Assembly: GCA_914767715.1 (NCBI GenBank)
Contig: OU612068.1
Coordinates: 8,372,001-8,436,000 of the forward strand
Origin: Membranipora membranacea
Lineage: Eukaryota > Bryozoa > Gymnolaemata > Cheilostomatida > Membraniporidae
DNA: 64,000 bases
Direction of reading: 5' to 3'
Shown here: one piece after another, positions 12,701 to 27,700 of the stretch
Numbering within the stretch: position 1 is the stretch's first letter
Layout: the number at the start of each line of letters is the position of its first letter
Program-made: the position numbers and the translations under genes
Notes under the pieces: model-generated
Databases searched by the model: none
What the model was told of the DNA's origin: nothing
What the model saw: only the letters and a program-made list of their open reading frames with translations

Positions 12701-15700
12701 TCGGTATGTGGAAAATGCCAGAAAACTCGACTCTTATACGTCATACAAAATTTTACGTCAAAACAAATTTATTTTGGATAGCTGTTCTATTCTCCTGCCC
12801 TGATTGGTTAAGAGATATGTTCACCCTTCATCAGTCATTAACGGCTGTCATATCTGGTGACACTACTCATATTATAGATGAGTAACAGTTGGGTACTGTT
12901 AGGTACTGTCAGCGACATTTCAGAGTAGTCTCCGGGATCAAAAACATCTTAATCCTTCAATCATTAGATATCATCTCTGACTAATGCCCTTATTAATGTA
13001 ATCGATGCACAACCCAAAAGTTGAATGGTTGAGTAACCATTGCTATCTTCCTGACATCCTAGCATAGCTACAACTCTCTGAAGTAAGAATGCATGGATAA
13101 CAGTTGGGACATTATTGTCTCCTCATTTAATTTTTATACCTAAGAAGTTAAAAAAGATCCATTTTTTGACTTGACCAGCTGCCCTATGCCCCTAGCACTT
13201 AGGTTTGTCCTCATGTGCACCGTGTCATTAAATCATTTTCATTCCACCAAACCGCCATTTTAATTTAAAAATTTGCACTATAGGTATTTTTGGCTAGTGT
13301 TAAAAAATAGTTTCCGTGACTAATAGAGTGTAATATTTTGTTGTGTGATGCAACATAGCAATTACAAACCAATTTTAGTTCAATGGTGATAGGTCCAAAC
13401 ATATACTTTTGGACAAAAACTTCCGAAAATAGCTCAAATCGAGAGAGATAAATTTTCAAGTTCCCTCCGTTAGTTTTCCATCCCAGCAGGCATATTGAAT
13501 GTTATCAGTGACCTCATCGAATGAATTGAATGAATTCAAAGCTCTGGTTGAAGACAGTAACGAGGGTGGTTTAAGTTAGTTTGTCACTGCTGATTTGTTT
13601 TTTTGAGTTATGCCTCCTGAGGCATGCTGTTTATCTGCTCAACATCTTACCATGTACTCATCAGTCACCTTTACTATTTTCCAGTAAAGAGGACAACATC
13701 AAATGTTTAGCAGACAAGCCACCATCTCCTCTTGAGTACCAACAGAAGTTAGAAGCTCATATAGCATCAGAACCTGGCAAGTCCTACGACAAAAATGTGC
13801 AGTGTGAGATGGTCTACGGGGACGGAGCCAAGATATGCCCATATATGGTAAGCGCAACTTGCAATAGGGGAGGATATGCAAATTCCAGGAAACTAATTTG
13901 CTTGCTCTTTTTGATCCAGAAGCCTGACCGTCATGTTTTTTACGGGAATTTCAGTTGTAACCGTATAGTGTGTTAATTGGTAACCCACAATGCAATTTCC
14001 TGGAATTCCCAGCATGATTAGGACGAATATAACATATTGATTATCACCTGATCTCCCTGGAAATTCAAAGCTAAGATTGCATTGTGGGAAGGCCCTATCA
14101 TATAGTGGCCCATAGAGGTATCCTGTACTCTTTGCATAAATTCTGTTTCTTGGTCAGAATACGCATTGCAAACTTGAGCACGGCTGAGGCGGAGTAGTAG
14201 TAAACCTATTGCAACCGGGTGCAGCTAAGTTCATCCATAAACATATATAATTATATGCATATGAGATGATCTATGAATGGATATTTGGGGAGGTTGTCTG
14301 TGTGAGTTTATCATGTGTTACATTGAACAGCTGATAATGATTATTATACAATAATATTAAACAGTAATAGACAGCTGTCTACCTTGCCCAAGCGATGGCC
14401 GCGTTATTGCTACGCTAGATTTGGACTTCTACAGTTGATCAGATCAGCTCCCGTCTTAAGGGAAGGAAATGGGTTTGGAATGGAGCCGTTCATGTTCTGC
14501 TATCCCATTTTAAGTTAATTAAAGTAAATGGTTCTGTTTGCAGTAATTTGCAGCATAATGAGACAAGTATTTAGAGGCTCATGTTTGTATACAATGAGAA
14601 TAATATCAATGATCTTTGAGTGCTTTTTGAACTCAGCCGGCAGTGGTATTTATGAATGGACCTCGTAGAAATGAATCCTTTTCAGTGATAGCTGTCTGTT
14701 GTTGTCTTGGAAGAGGCTTTGCTGGTAATCAGTAATTGCACTAAATTTATCTATAGAATTATGAAAATCCCCCACTGATGAGTAAGCTGTATCAATCTAT
14801 TGTCTATTGTCTAGTTAGTCACTCTAGGACAGTTCTAGACAAATCTTATGCTTATGCTTATGCAACAGAAATGACTATTTCCTTTGCAGTGCACAATTAA
14901 CTATTGGTAAATTAGCTGACAAAAGACTCAATGCACAAAAGACCATTGGTAAATCTACCAACTTCAGAAAGGGAGTTGAATGGCAAACGTTCTGACATGC
15001 CATAATGCTTGTTCCCTATCCACTCATGTTCTCAACATTAATTATACAGTTTAAGGCCAAGCTGTGTCCTGAAGATTTAAAGATAGGCATCAGGGGGTTA
15101 GATATTAAATCATAGATAACTAATACAAATACTTATACAGGTAGGAGTTACATAATTCAAATAGAATGCATTACACAATTCTAAATCATTAACAAAAGGT
15201 CACCAAATATTTTATCGCTGCACCAATCTTTTGGAGAGCTTGAATCGGCCGCTCTTAGAGCTTCATGTACGACTATAAAGGCTGACGTAACGCACTCGAC
15301 TCTGTCTCCAATATTATGCAGCTTTTCTCCGCTGGTGTGAATTGGCCCACTTGGTGATCTATTCGTGGTTCCAGATGACTCCTATCTTCTTTGTAATTGT
15401 CTTGGATAATTATAGCCTGTCTTTTCAAGTGCCTAATCGACAATTTTACTATTTAATTGAAGAGCATAACTGTTAGATCTCAGTGTACTTGATTTCTTTC
15501 TCTGAAAGTAAGAGACATGTCATTTTGAAAAGGTTATCAAAACATTTGCAACAACGCCTTGAAAACGTGCCTCAGTTAACAACAGAGAACTTTCATTATC
15601 CACTTAATCTGTCTAATGATCTAAGAAATGAACAGTCAGTCAGTTTGTAGTCTTCACTAATACATTGAAGATTTCAATTTCATAGCCTCAATTTTCTTTG

Positions 15701-18700
15701 ATTTTCAGCCGGTCTGTAGGAGACTTTGGTGCACATTACCAGACAATGCTGGATGCAGAACTCAGCATATGCCCTGGGCTGATGGCACAGAATGTGGAAA
15801 TGGAAAGGTCTGTCTTACAATGTCTGTTAAATGTGAACACAATAACCAAGGAGTTATAAACTCATAGCCAATACTTACGGACAGCAGTAAGATTAAGTTT
15901 GGTACAGGCAAGATTAAAATATTGTTGTACATACTGACTTGATTTCTTCGTTTTCGTGAGTCTACCCTAATGTCTTTTTTCACTTATTTACAGTGGTGTG
16001 AAAGAGGTGCCTGCAGGCGAAAGTCGGCCAGACCTGAGCCGGTCGTCGGCCAATGGAGTGTTTGGGACGGCTGGACACCATGCTCAAGAACTTGTGGTGG
16101 TGGTGTCAAGTTTTCAGCGAGGAAATGTGACAACCCCAGGTATGATCCCTGGACAGTTACCGGCTTTGGGATTCCCGGATAGACACAAGCTGATGGTGTT
16201 TGAGCCCTCAATGATGTAACATATTTTTTGATTGTTGAGACCAGGTGCAGCAATCTATACATTTTATAAACATATATATTTTATCTGTTTGTCATGCATA
16301 GCACCTACATATTTACCTTTTTACACAGTCTAAAACTCCAAACCAAAACAAGTCTGAGCTACGTGCATAAGGGAACTTGGATTTGAACTAAGTATTGTCT
16401 AGTGCAATCTGGGCCATGGCGTTTCATTCATTTGTTTGCTTGCTTTGATGTTTTCAGTCCTCAGTTTGGTGGGAAATACTGCACTGGACGCCGAATAAAA
16501 TACAAATCATGCAATACTCAGGTAAGAAAGGTAACATTACAGCCATGAGTGACTCGTTTCATTCATAAGAGGTCTCTATGATAATTTGGTGAGAAATGTT
16601 TTGCAATGACTCATAATCCAAATAGCCGCCTGATTTCCTGTAGCGGTGGATCTCAACACCAAGACAACAGATGATTATGTTCTACAAAGTTGCTATTACC
16701 CTTTGTAGGCTTGTCCACCTGGACCTACATTCAGAGAATTACAATGCTCACAATACAGCGGCAGGACATTCAACAATGAAGACTTCCCAGCTAATCCTAA
16801 ATATGTACCTTACTATTCAGAAGGTAGGTGGTTTTTGGAAAGGCAAGATATGCCTGTAGAGTCAAAATCAAGAAGAGAATGTATCTGCTGCATACATAGA
16901 TTGATTTAGCCAGGTATCCATATAGCAGGCTGTCAGATGGGTGATTTGGTGTATCTGAAGAGACAGTGTTAATAATTCCATACTAAGATTACTGTCAATC
17001 AGATCGTCTAGAAAGGTCATCAGTTTCCAATTCCAGCCACTGAAGTGTAAATTGATGATAATTTACAATGTTAGATTTCCGAATGGTTCTGAATTGAGAT
17101 AATGATAGTCTGATGATGTCATTAATGGGGTTCCCACGCTCTCGCAGCGCTTGGATCTCAAACTTGATGGACAAAGATTTCCCTATCGAAGTGTGAGAAT
17201 TGAGCAATTATTGTCTAGATTTGCTAGATCTTTCTTTGAGAATGCCGCTGTTATTTTTATCGCATGATTTCGGTAAGAAAATAACTGGAAATTCCGGATC
17301 ACGTTTATGTAACCATTCAGATTACTGTCAAATTTACCAAAATTTAATTTTTTTGTTAAACACCGCCTGCCTCGGTCGGACAATCACCCGAGTGTTGGGA
17401 GGAGCGTTCGCTCATTCTGTTGAGTGTGAACTTCTTAATGCCGATTATCCCGCTAGAGATTATACGGCAGCGCCCTTAGAAAGCTTTCCACTATTTGTGG
17501 ATTGTGCAATAAACTTTTCTTTGAGCCAGTGTTGGCTGTGTAGGCTTGACAGCAGAGTCAATACTTAATAGACCTTAGAGTGTTGGCTCTCTGGATGGAT
17601 GAATTGATGTTTTGGGTCAACGTCTGCTGCACAATTTTAATAGAGTGTGAATTAATAATAATTAATTCATTTTAATTGTGCTACTTCATTATTTGATCTA
17701 CAGGTTGCTGTTGAATAACTTTTCAGAATCATGGTCATTTAACTCACAAGTATACAGAATTCCCAGGCTAGAAGGCCACCGAACCCCTCTCGAACCTCGA
17801 ACTTATTGTCATTCAGTGACACTCTTGAAGTGATCAAATCCTTCTTAAAAGTTTGATCAAAGAATTCTCTCTTTCACCCTGGTTATGTTTACCTGAGATT
17901 TACAAATCACTCATGTGGTATGAAATGAAACGAAACGTGTTGCGATATTAGCTAACATCACTTGAAACACTGCCAAACAGTACTCAAACCAGCTCAAATA
18001 CTATAAATTATTACGATTCATTAAAAATTTTAAGGTTTCTATATATCCTGCTGTGGCCAACCAGGAGTTTTAGCTACTATGCAACAGATAGGCCCTCTCC
18101 CCTAATTATATCGTTCAACACATTTAGCTTCTTTGGAAGTTGACATTTTTAAAATAATGTTAGTCACCTGTTCGATTTTATTATAATAATGGTTATACTT
18201 TATTTTCCCATTTTTAGTATCCTCAGAACAGTGCAAGCTGTATTGCTCAGTGGAGGGGATGACTCCAAACTATTACAAGCTACAGGACAAGGTGGAAGAC
18301 GGTACTAAGTGTAAAAGTGATGGACTGGACATGTGCGTAAACGGTGTCTGCTGGGTATGTGAGGCTAAAATTTAAATAGGACAATAATGTATATGCATAT
18401 ATATGCAATCATATATAAAGTATATACATGCTCTGTATTCTCTCAAGTTGGAACTTACAGCGTGGTGAGCTTAGACCAAGTTTGGTCCATTTGCCTGCAT
18501 TCGAAGTTGCGCCTGATACACTGGTCACCCTGCAGGCAAAGGGGGCGTGGCCAGTGGAAGGGAGCAACTGGAATGCAGGCAATTGGATTAAACTTGATCG
18601 AGGTGAGCTACAGGGGCTGCATCAGATTAATCTTTTCTGCGAATTTAACAACTATACTGCAACTCAAAACATAGGATGCAAGCATATGGCATTTGATACT

Positions 18701-21700
18701 GTGATGTGCCGGCCAAGACTGGCTAGACAAATGATTTATAACAACAAAAAGTTTTTATCACACATTAATGAGTTCATATTACAATTGTGTTAATTGGGCT
18801 ACTAGATTACTCAGAGGGTATTAGGTTTACTAAGGAATAATTAGTCATGCTGTGAGTAGTTTTGTTTGTAACAAGATAGCAAAACCTCCTTTCCTGAGGC
18901 TACCAAGAAGTTATCCCCAAAAGGATTATCTATATCATATGCTACAAATATTTAATTGATATTCTGCTTTGGCTGTTCAAAAATAGAAAATCTCTGCATA
19001 CCTTCATAATCCCTATGTCTCAGTTGCCAAACAATTAATGAGGTATTGTCACCTACTGACCCATGTATTCGTGATTAGATATGGCCCACAAATTCAGGTG
19101 CCTACAGAGATTCAGAGCTGTGAATATTGAGAGACATATGGGCTGCAGCTGATCAACCATGAGTCACAGCACAAATAGTCATCTTATCTTACATACAACA
19201 TTGCTACTCGCACAAATTGGACCCCTTATCCATAAGGCAAACAACAATGCACTTAGTCACAGGGGTCCCGATTCTCCTGAATCTCCTGGCGTGTCTGGAT
19301 AAAGGAATGTGAGGAATTCCTTGAAATGATAACAGAGGATGTGCTGGAGTGCAATAAAACAAGGCCTCTGATGCTGCTGCAAAAAAACCCAGATCAGAAA
19401 CACAAGGAATATGGACAAGGTGCATGAGTCTGCTAGAATTTTGTGTTCATCAGAGGCCGACGAATTTCGAACCATTTCGAATCACAATGCAATGGTGAAC
19501 TTAACACCATGCCCTCATGCTATTACGACTGGCACAGAAACAAATTGCAGCTATTGAGGATTTGCCATTCAACAGAAAAACATGGTTATAGAATCTCAGT
19601 TACCTTACATCACAGGAAAAAAATTCTGTAAATGCTGGAATTTTCAAATCCTTAAAGATCTGTGTGACAATTTGTTCCCTAAAATTAATCTGCCTCTGTA
19701 TAATTTCTCTGATTTTTATTTTTTAGCCTGCTGGCTGTGACAATGCCTTGAGTTCAGGCCTCACTTTGGATATGTGTGGTGTGTGTGGGGGAGACAACTC
19801 AACGTGCCAGCTGACTACTGTCAGCAAAAGAGCGTATACTACAGGAGCAATGACTTACGGGTACAACCATATTGTGACTTTACCTATCAATGCATCATCA
19901 GTACTTATTACTCAGACTAGCATAGATGACAGAAGGAGTGATGAGAGTTACCTGGCTGTTTCTGTAAGAGCTGAGAAGAACGAGAAGAATTATCTCTTCA
20001 ACGGCAGGTACAATGAGAACAACTCCCGGCTATCAAGCAACCATAGATGCCAAAAATGTTTAAATAATGTGAAGTTACAGAAGACAAAATTGATTTAATT
20101 GTGAGGTATAACTTTGTTCAGGTCTTGGTGGACTAGTGGCTTGAATTTTGAACTTAGGGTCATGTGGCCTTGGTACTATGCACACACTCTCACTCAGGGA
20201 CTCATTGGCTGCATATTATTATAACTACTCGACACATGTTATAATCGTTTCTACAGTGGTAATCTGCAGTCAGATAATGCGCCTCTTACTATTTGTAGGT
20301 ACATTGTTATGATGTATGGTTTGGAAGTAAAACTGAATAATGGTGCCACAGTAGAGTTTAGTGGCTCAGATCAGGTGATAGAGAAGATTGAAATCCGTGG
20401 ATTCATCTCAGAAGAGATCTTTGTTGAGGTGCTGTCTGTTGGTTCCCTACATCCAGCTAACATCTACTATAGCTATGTGCTGCCTATAAAGGGCACTGTG
20501 AGCTTTAACTGGGCGATCAATGACACCTGGACGGAGTGTAGCAGCGAGTGCCGAGGTTTGTTCTTTGTCCAAGCTTTAAAGCTATGCATATTTTTGGTGT
20601 ATGTACTTGCATGGTTTTCATGTTAACTTGTATTCTCTAACATTTTACCGGTGGCTCAGGTCGTTGCATCTGTATATGATAGAAGATGAGAGTATATAGT
20701 ATCACTATAACGACCAGTGTTCATTTTCCAAATGAGATCTGTGATTACCAACGTCTTTTTCATTGCAGGCGAGAGAACGAAGCAGCTTTCATGTGTCAGA
20801 GAACAAGACAATCTACATGTGAACGAGAAACATTGCTCTGAGAAGAGAAAACCGAGTGTAAAGAAAGAGTACTGTAACCTGCAGTGTGACATCAGGTATT
20901 ATAAATCAAGTATATTATCTTCGGGCTAGGCGTAGCTTTCTTATAAGACTGATAGAATATTAATTGCTCCAACCTTTTCTGTTGTCAGAAACAGATAATT
21001 CATGCAATCTAATAGTGACCAAAGAATTGACAAAATGGGTACTTTTCTGGACTTCCATTTGCCTTACTTAGGTAGAATGGAGAAATAAGTCGCTTACAAT
21101 CAATATTTTCCTTTAACTTATGAGCTACCTTGTTCATTTTGATGAGTGGATGGGAGAGTCAGGTACTGGAGAGTAATATCATATTTTTATTTGATAGGTG
21201 GCAGGTTGATAAAATGGAAGACTGTTCCGCTAACTGTGGGCGTGGCTTCATTAGGAGAAAGATAACATGTATCAAGCAGTCTAGTGAGGGAATACAGAAA
21301 CTCGAAGAAAATGAGTGCACAACTCCGAAACCCAGTAATATCGAGGCATGTAATGGAAAATGCTCCCCAACCCAATGGAGATTCACAGACTGGAGCAATG
21401 TGAGTTTAATGGTCATAGTTGAGGTTCTGGCAATGGTTTGACGTAATGTGGGGTACATTTATTACTGAATTCTCATCTGGTATAGTGGAATAGCTGTGGT
21501 AATTCTTACCCTGAATTTTGGGAACTGATTTTAAAATTTCTCTGAGAATTTATTGCAAAATTCAATATTCACCCTTCCAGAGTATCCAACTTTCGAGTTT
21601 TTAAGGGATTTGGAATCCAATGTATAATCCTAACGGCTCTATCCATCCAGTGAGTTTGGGACATAATTCCCTATGTCCCTGAACCGTCCTTGACATGCAG

Positions 21701-24700
21701 TATATGATGCACTACATCATTGATGGGGAAATTTCTCAGGTAATTCAACCTCCAAAAAGTCACAGGTTTGAACATAACCAGCAGCAAAGTTGTTCTATCA
21801 TAGTTTTTCAGTTTTGATTTAATTAATATAACAACCGCTCCATTATTGTATGTCTTTTCATTTCGGCCAATCTAAATTGCTAATTATCCCATATCTCATA
21901 ATTGATCATACACAAAACAATAATGGGTCATATGACTGCATCTATAATACAATACGGTAGCATAGGAAAGCCCAGACTACAATAATAACAGTTTGGGCTA
22001 TGGTCTTTTGTAACTGTAAAGGTAATAAGTCAATCTTCAGACGTTAAAAATCATAAGAATAATTTGAAATCCAAGTTAAGCTAGTGCATCAAGCCCTACA
22101 AAATAATTCAGACTGTAGTTGATATTTTGATGTCAGTTGTTGAGAAAAGGGTTTAATTTAATAGGAAACCTCAAGGCTGTCATGGTAATTTTCATTGAAA
22201 AAAATACATGTGTGAAAGCGTGTAAAATAACAGTACCCCTTTGTTATAAAGCTCTGCTAGGGGCCCTTTTGACCTCTGACTGTCCAACTTCCCATATTTT
22301 TTTGCTCAGAACACACACATAGCTCTATTCTTAAACGGCAATGAATGAAAGGACACATGCTACAGTCTTCAATTATTGAAGTCGATATGTCAATTCAGGC
22401 CAGTATTTAGACCTCTAGATTTGGACTTGATACTGTTATGCAAGGCTCTCAAGCTAATTCGCTTTCAACTGAGGTGTCATTTGCATACATTTGTTGAATT
22501 TCACCAATATTTTAGTCTACTGTGTGCAGGGGCTTCTTGTGAAAATATTTGTTTCTAATATTATGTCTAGGTAATATTGTGACGCCCAAGCAAAGATCAC
22601 AGAATTATAAATGTCCTCAGAATATGTCAATATTAGCGCTATTGGTGACATTGACCGGTTTCCCAATTATTTTTGTGTGCTTTGTGAACAAAATGTTGAT
22701 GGCAGCACACAAGGTGCTTATAAGAAAGTTAATATAGGCTGTCCTTTTAGGACAAACAACACATTGACCTCACACCACAGGTTAAAATGCTGCCCAACTT
22801 GACCCGGTGGTGTTAATTGGTACCTGATGTACCTGATAAACTTAAAAAGCGCCGCCTTAGCGCTGCTATTATTACTGTTAATATTCACTGGTGAATTGTC
22901 AAACAAAGTGCGTTGTGTGGGAAAATTGAAGCGATAATGTTTAGGGAAACCAGCCAGATTTCAAGGAAACCATATGAAATGTTAAAGCTTCTAGAAAATT
23001 CGGCTTATGATCAGTTCAGCTTTCACAGATCTAATTGTCCATTATTTTACTAGACTTTTCATCTCTAATCCTCTTACCAGTTGAAATATATGGAGTTATC
23101 ACACCATGTATAATACTTTTGGTTGACTTTTTAGTGTTCTAAGTCTTGTGGAGGAGGAGTGCAGACCCGCGATGCCAAGTGCGCTTTGAGGAATGGCAGA
23201 TATGTATCTGATTTTGCGTGTAACAGACTGGAGAAGTTGATAAGCAGAAGTTGTAACACACACAGTTGTACCTCTTATGAAGTCGGAGAATGGGGCCAGG
23301 TAGCATTTTGTTTATAATATTTATCTGCTCAAGCTTAGCGACATATATATGATGGTAGATTACTATAAACAAAATGGTCGAGTAATTGATATATAAGCGA
23401 TGCCTAGGCGGCATCGGTTTCATTCAAACTCGAAGTCACTGTTTGTATATTCTATGGGCAGTCTGAGGGCAATGGCTGGACATTTTGACGTCTCCGCAAG
23501 CATTTAAGGAATTAATGGTAATTTTGTATATAGCTTTTCCATTCAAATTGAGTATATTATTACATTTTCTAACTCTTGTAAGATGTTTTGTGTTCTTTGT
23601 GTTTAGTGTTCTGTGTCATGTGGATTCGGCACACAATCTCGCTCAGTAGTTTGCTTAGAAGATAACAAACCCGCTGAGATGAGTAGATGTGGGAGTCGTT
23701 CCCCCGAGTTAGTGAGAACATGTAACTCTGGACCGTGTGCTGCCTGGCAGGTTTCTGATTGGACAGACTGCACTGTCACATGTGGCAGTGGTATCAGGTG
23801 AGTGACAGGTAGGGGTGATTGAGTGAGCATAACATATTATTAGTTGGGGGATCAATGCTGTGCACTTAGTAGCAACAAAAGTCAAGCATTCAACCTGATA
23901 GAAATATATTCATGACATAAGCTTCTTATGAATCGTAGCATAGTCATGACGGTATATTTTGTGATACCAAAGGTACAGAGAGGTCAAATGTATGAGGAGT
24001 AACCAGCATATAGAAGATGATTATTGTCCTGCTGAGACTCAGCCACTAGAGACAGCTAACTGTACAATGCCTATACAATGCCCTGATTGGGTACAATCTA
24101 ACTGGACTGCCGTAAGTTGCATTTCTTGCGATGATTTTATAGTAGAGAACCTGCGCAATTGCGCTTTCATGGGGAGTTGTCCTACTACTTTGTAGGTGTT
24201 GGCAACTCCAACATTATTGGTTTGGTATCCTAATTAATGAAGTGCAGTATATATCACACTTACGTTGATTGATGTGCTCAGATTGCGACAAGTGCGAGTT
24301 TGTGGCATTGAATTGTCAAACACAAGAGAGGAATGATTGATTATAAATGCCACAATCTCTACCAATCTGAGCTCAAAGACGACTTGTACATGAATGTAAA
24401 TGTTCTCTACTCACTTTCCCAACTTCATGATACTGTTCCTTTTTCAAAATTGATGAAACCTGAAATATCACTAAGAATAATTGAGTTGCCAAACTTACTA
24501 TGTTTTATTCATCTTTCTATTCTTATTACACCAGTGTTCTCAAACATGTGGAAGGGAAGGCATAGAGAGACGATCAGTCGAATGTAAAGATCATGGAGGT
24601 GAGATTGTCCCCACCTTCTCCTGTGATATGGACAAGAAACCTGCTGAAACCAGAGAGTGCCCAAAGCCGGACTGTACGAAAACACTACATCGATCATTCG

Positions 24701-27700
24701 GAATATTTGGATTACAGAATCAGAAGAATTACCGATGGCGGTACGGTGGCTGGGCCTCGGTAAGAGCATTTCCCATCGATAACGTTCTTTTAGCAATACC
24801 TCAGTGAAAGATTTTCACAGAATGCATGATATGACGTTGTACATCAAGTTTCAATCATTTATAATAATGTTGTGAGTATCTTCTGTTTGGTCTTTTTGAG
24901 ATATATATATATATAGGTAGATATGTGAATGATGAGGAGCCTGGTCATTTCAAATTTTGTGTTTTGTTATCTCTATAGTGCTCAGTTTCGTGCGGATCTG
25001 GTGTTAAGAAGAGATATGTCACCTGTAGTCTAGACTCTGATCCTGATAAGAAGTTTGATGATTCATTCTGTTGGAGATATCCTAAACCTGAAGACCTTCT
25101 GCCATGTAGACACGCGGCATGTGGGTCGTGGAGAACTGGATCATGGAGTCACGTGAGGATTCACCAATATAGTACATCTTTAAAATAAACATGGGTTTAT
25201 GTCTACAAAAAAAAATTGTACAAAAGATCTTCCAAACACTAAATTTTTAGCTCAAACTGAGTCGGCACCTCTTCGCTTGCTTCTTTTCCGATGCTGACGA
25301 TGGGAATCCTATTGCGACTCAGCATGAGCTGTATCTTCAAGCTCAGTGTGAACAGGAAGGCATTTCTATGGTTCGCACAACTCAAAAAAATTTGCTCAGC
25401 TCAACCCCATGGATACACAGTGAACTTTCCATCATGACATAATAAGGCATATGACTACTAGCATGACTGCTGGTTCCTTTTTTTTAGTTGCCATCAACTT
25501 ATAAACAATTAATATATTTCAGTGCACATCATCATGTGGTGAGGGAGTTAAGTCCAGAGCTGTAGCCTGTGCTCTACCTGACGGTACATATGGGACTGAG
25601 GATGACTGCGATCTAATCAATAAACCTGAGATCGAGAAACCTTGTGAGGTCGTCGCTTGCTCTCCTCAGGTAAGGCCTCTTCTACATCAACTTAAATAAA
25701 AATTACTGAACAATTTCTGTAAAGCTTTGTTGTGATTTTATTATAAATTCAGACTCAGATTCACTTTATAGTGGATACCTCACCATGTTGGCTCTGTTGG
25801 TCCAAAAAATTCATGCTAACTAGTAGAAATTGCTGTTAGTTTCTACTGGTCCTAATAATGCTTGCTATAACGGTTATCATAGATGAGATTATGTTATGTG
25901 GAGATTGTTTTTCAAATTTTCACAGGCTTCACCGATCACCAATGCGGCAGACCCTAAGGCCAGCCCAACATTAGTCACTGAAGAAAAAAGCCTCGATGAG
26001 GAGATAACTACAAATGTTATAAACCAGAATGTGGATGGCAAATACTGGAGGACTGGTGTTTGGAGTAAGGTAAGTGATTGAATTATCGACTCCAGTTGGT
26101 TCGAGAATTCTGTCAACCTGATTATTGCAAAGACACAATCATATGTATGTCTCACAAAATATGCTTGAAGTTAGGCTTCCAAAAGGTTAGATTTGGTAAA
26201 GGTCACTACCATTAAAATGTTAGTATATTTGTATTGAAATAACAGTTCATGGTCTCACCCTGGATTTTACTGATTCTTAGAAAACTAGAAAGCTAGACAA
26301 TAAGAAAGCTAGCAAACTGAGAAGAAAAGTTCATGGTCTAAGTGAGCCAGCTTTGTCCGGCAGTATTCGAGTTTTATGACTGTGCTAATAATAACCCTAA
26401 ATAATCTATTACCAGTGTTCAGCCACATGTGATGGAGGGCTAAGACGTCGTGCCGTAGAATGCTACCATGGATACAGTAAAAGTACTGGATGTGACATCG
26501 GCTCTCTTCCTGTGGACAAAGAGGAATGTGGTATGGAACCTTGTCCTGCCTGGAGGAAAGGGGCGTGGACTAAGGTCAGTGTGTGGGATGAGGATGACTA
26601 GTTTTTGTCAGACTGGTAATATCTCATCTTCATGCCTTTGGCTTGGAGTGGTCTGTCTTAAAGAGATGGCAAAAACCCTCTGTGATCATTACAGTACAAC
26701 ATTGATTTGAATTCATAGTTCAGTGGTACTAAACGCAGTATGCTTGTTCAGGGTCAGGTATGTTCACATGGGTATTCCATATCAATAGTTATGTTCCACT
26801 AATCCATGAATATATATCAGTACAGTATAACATAACGTCAAATTAACTTTCTTTACAGTGCTCCCGAGAATGTGGATATGGAACACAGCAGAGAATGGTT
26901 GTATGTCAGATGTTTGATGGATCTATTGGAGCTCCTCAGCTGTGTGGAGGATACACACCGGACAGTCTGCGTGACTGTGTAGAGAAACCATGTGGTAATC
27001 CAGTGTGGAGTACTTCAGACTGGAGCCAGGTGAGACAATCAATATCATGCATCACCCAGATCTTACAAAAAATATTTGCGCAAATACTTACTGTAAAAAC
27101 TCACTACAAAGTCCCCAAACTTATAAGTGAATTGCTGTGTTTTCACCACACACATAAAAATGATTATGAACCATTTCAATGACAAAACCTCTGTGATCAA
27201 TCTACACATTGACAAGTCACTATCTATGGCCAACAAAAAGGAAAACATGATTAAGATATAAGCCGCGTCTACAGCATCATTTTATAAGCATCATTTTATA
27301 AAATCTGGTGACTTGATTACGAGGTTATACATTATTTATGAAAAAAGTCTATTAAGTCTTACAGGGTAGTCTCTCAGTTCATGTTTCTTACCATTGCAGT
27401 GTTCTGCTTCTTGTGGATCTGGTGAGGTGATTAGAAACGTTACATGCGTAGACAGCGCTAATACTTCATTAGTGTTGGACTCAGAACTATGTACCACTGA
27501 GGCTATGCCTAGTCAGATGGAGACGTGTATACAGAGCTCCTGTACTAAGTGGATTACTGGAGATTGGAAACCGGTGGGTATATTGAGGTTTTATCCTACT
27601 CCCACAGGATTATGTTTTTACATGATATGGTCATTGGATTCCTTGGTCTTCCTTAGTTTTGCATCGGACGTGGAAGCTCATAGGCTCTCCAATGTTATCA

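Noticed and set aside
20008-20098. Continuation of ADAMTS exon 16 to the stop at 20098
   Set aside because: Splicing at 20007 to 20299 gives an excellent match to the family spacer; the read-through peptide does not.
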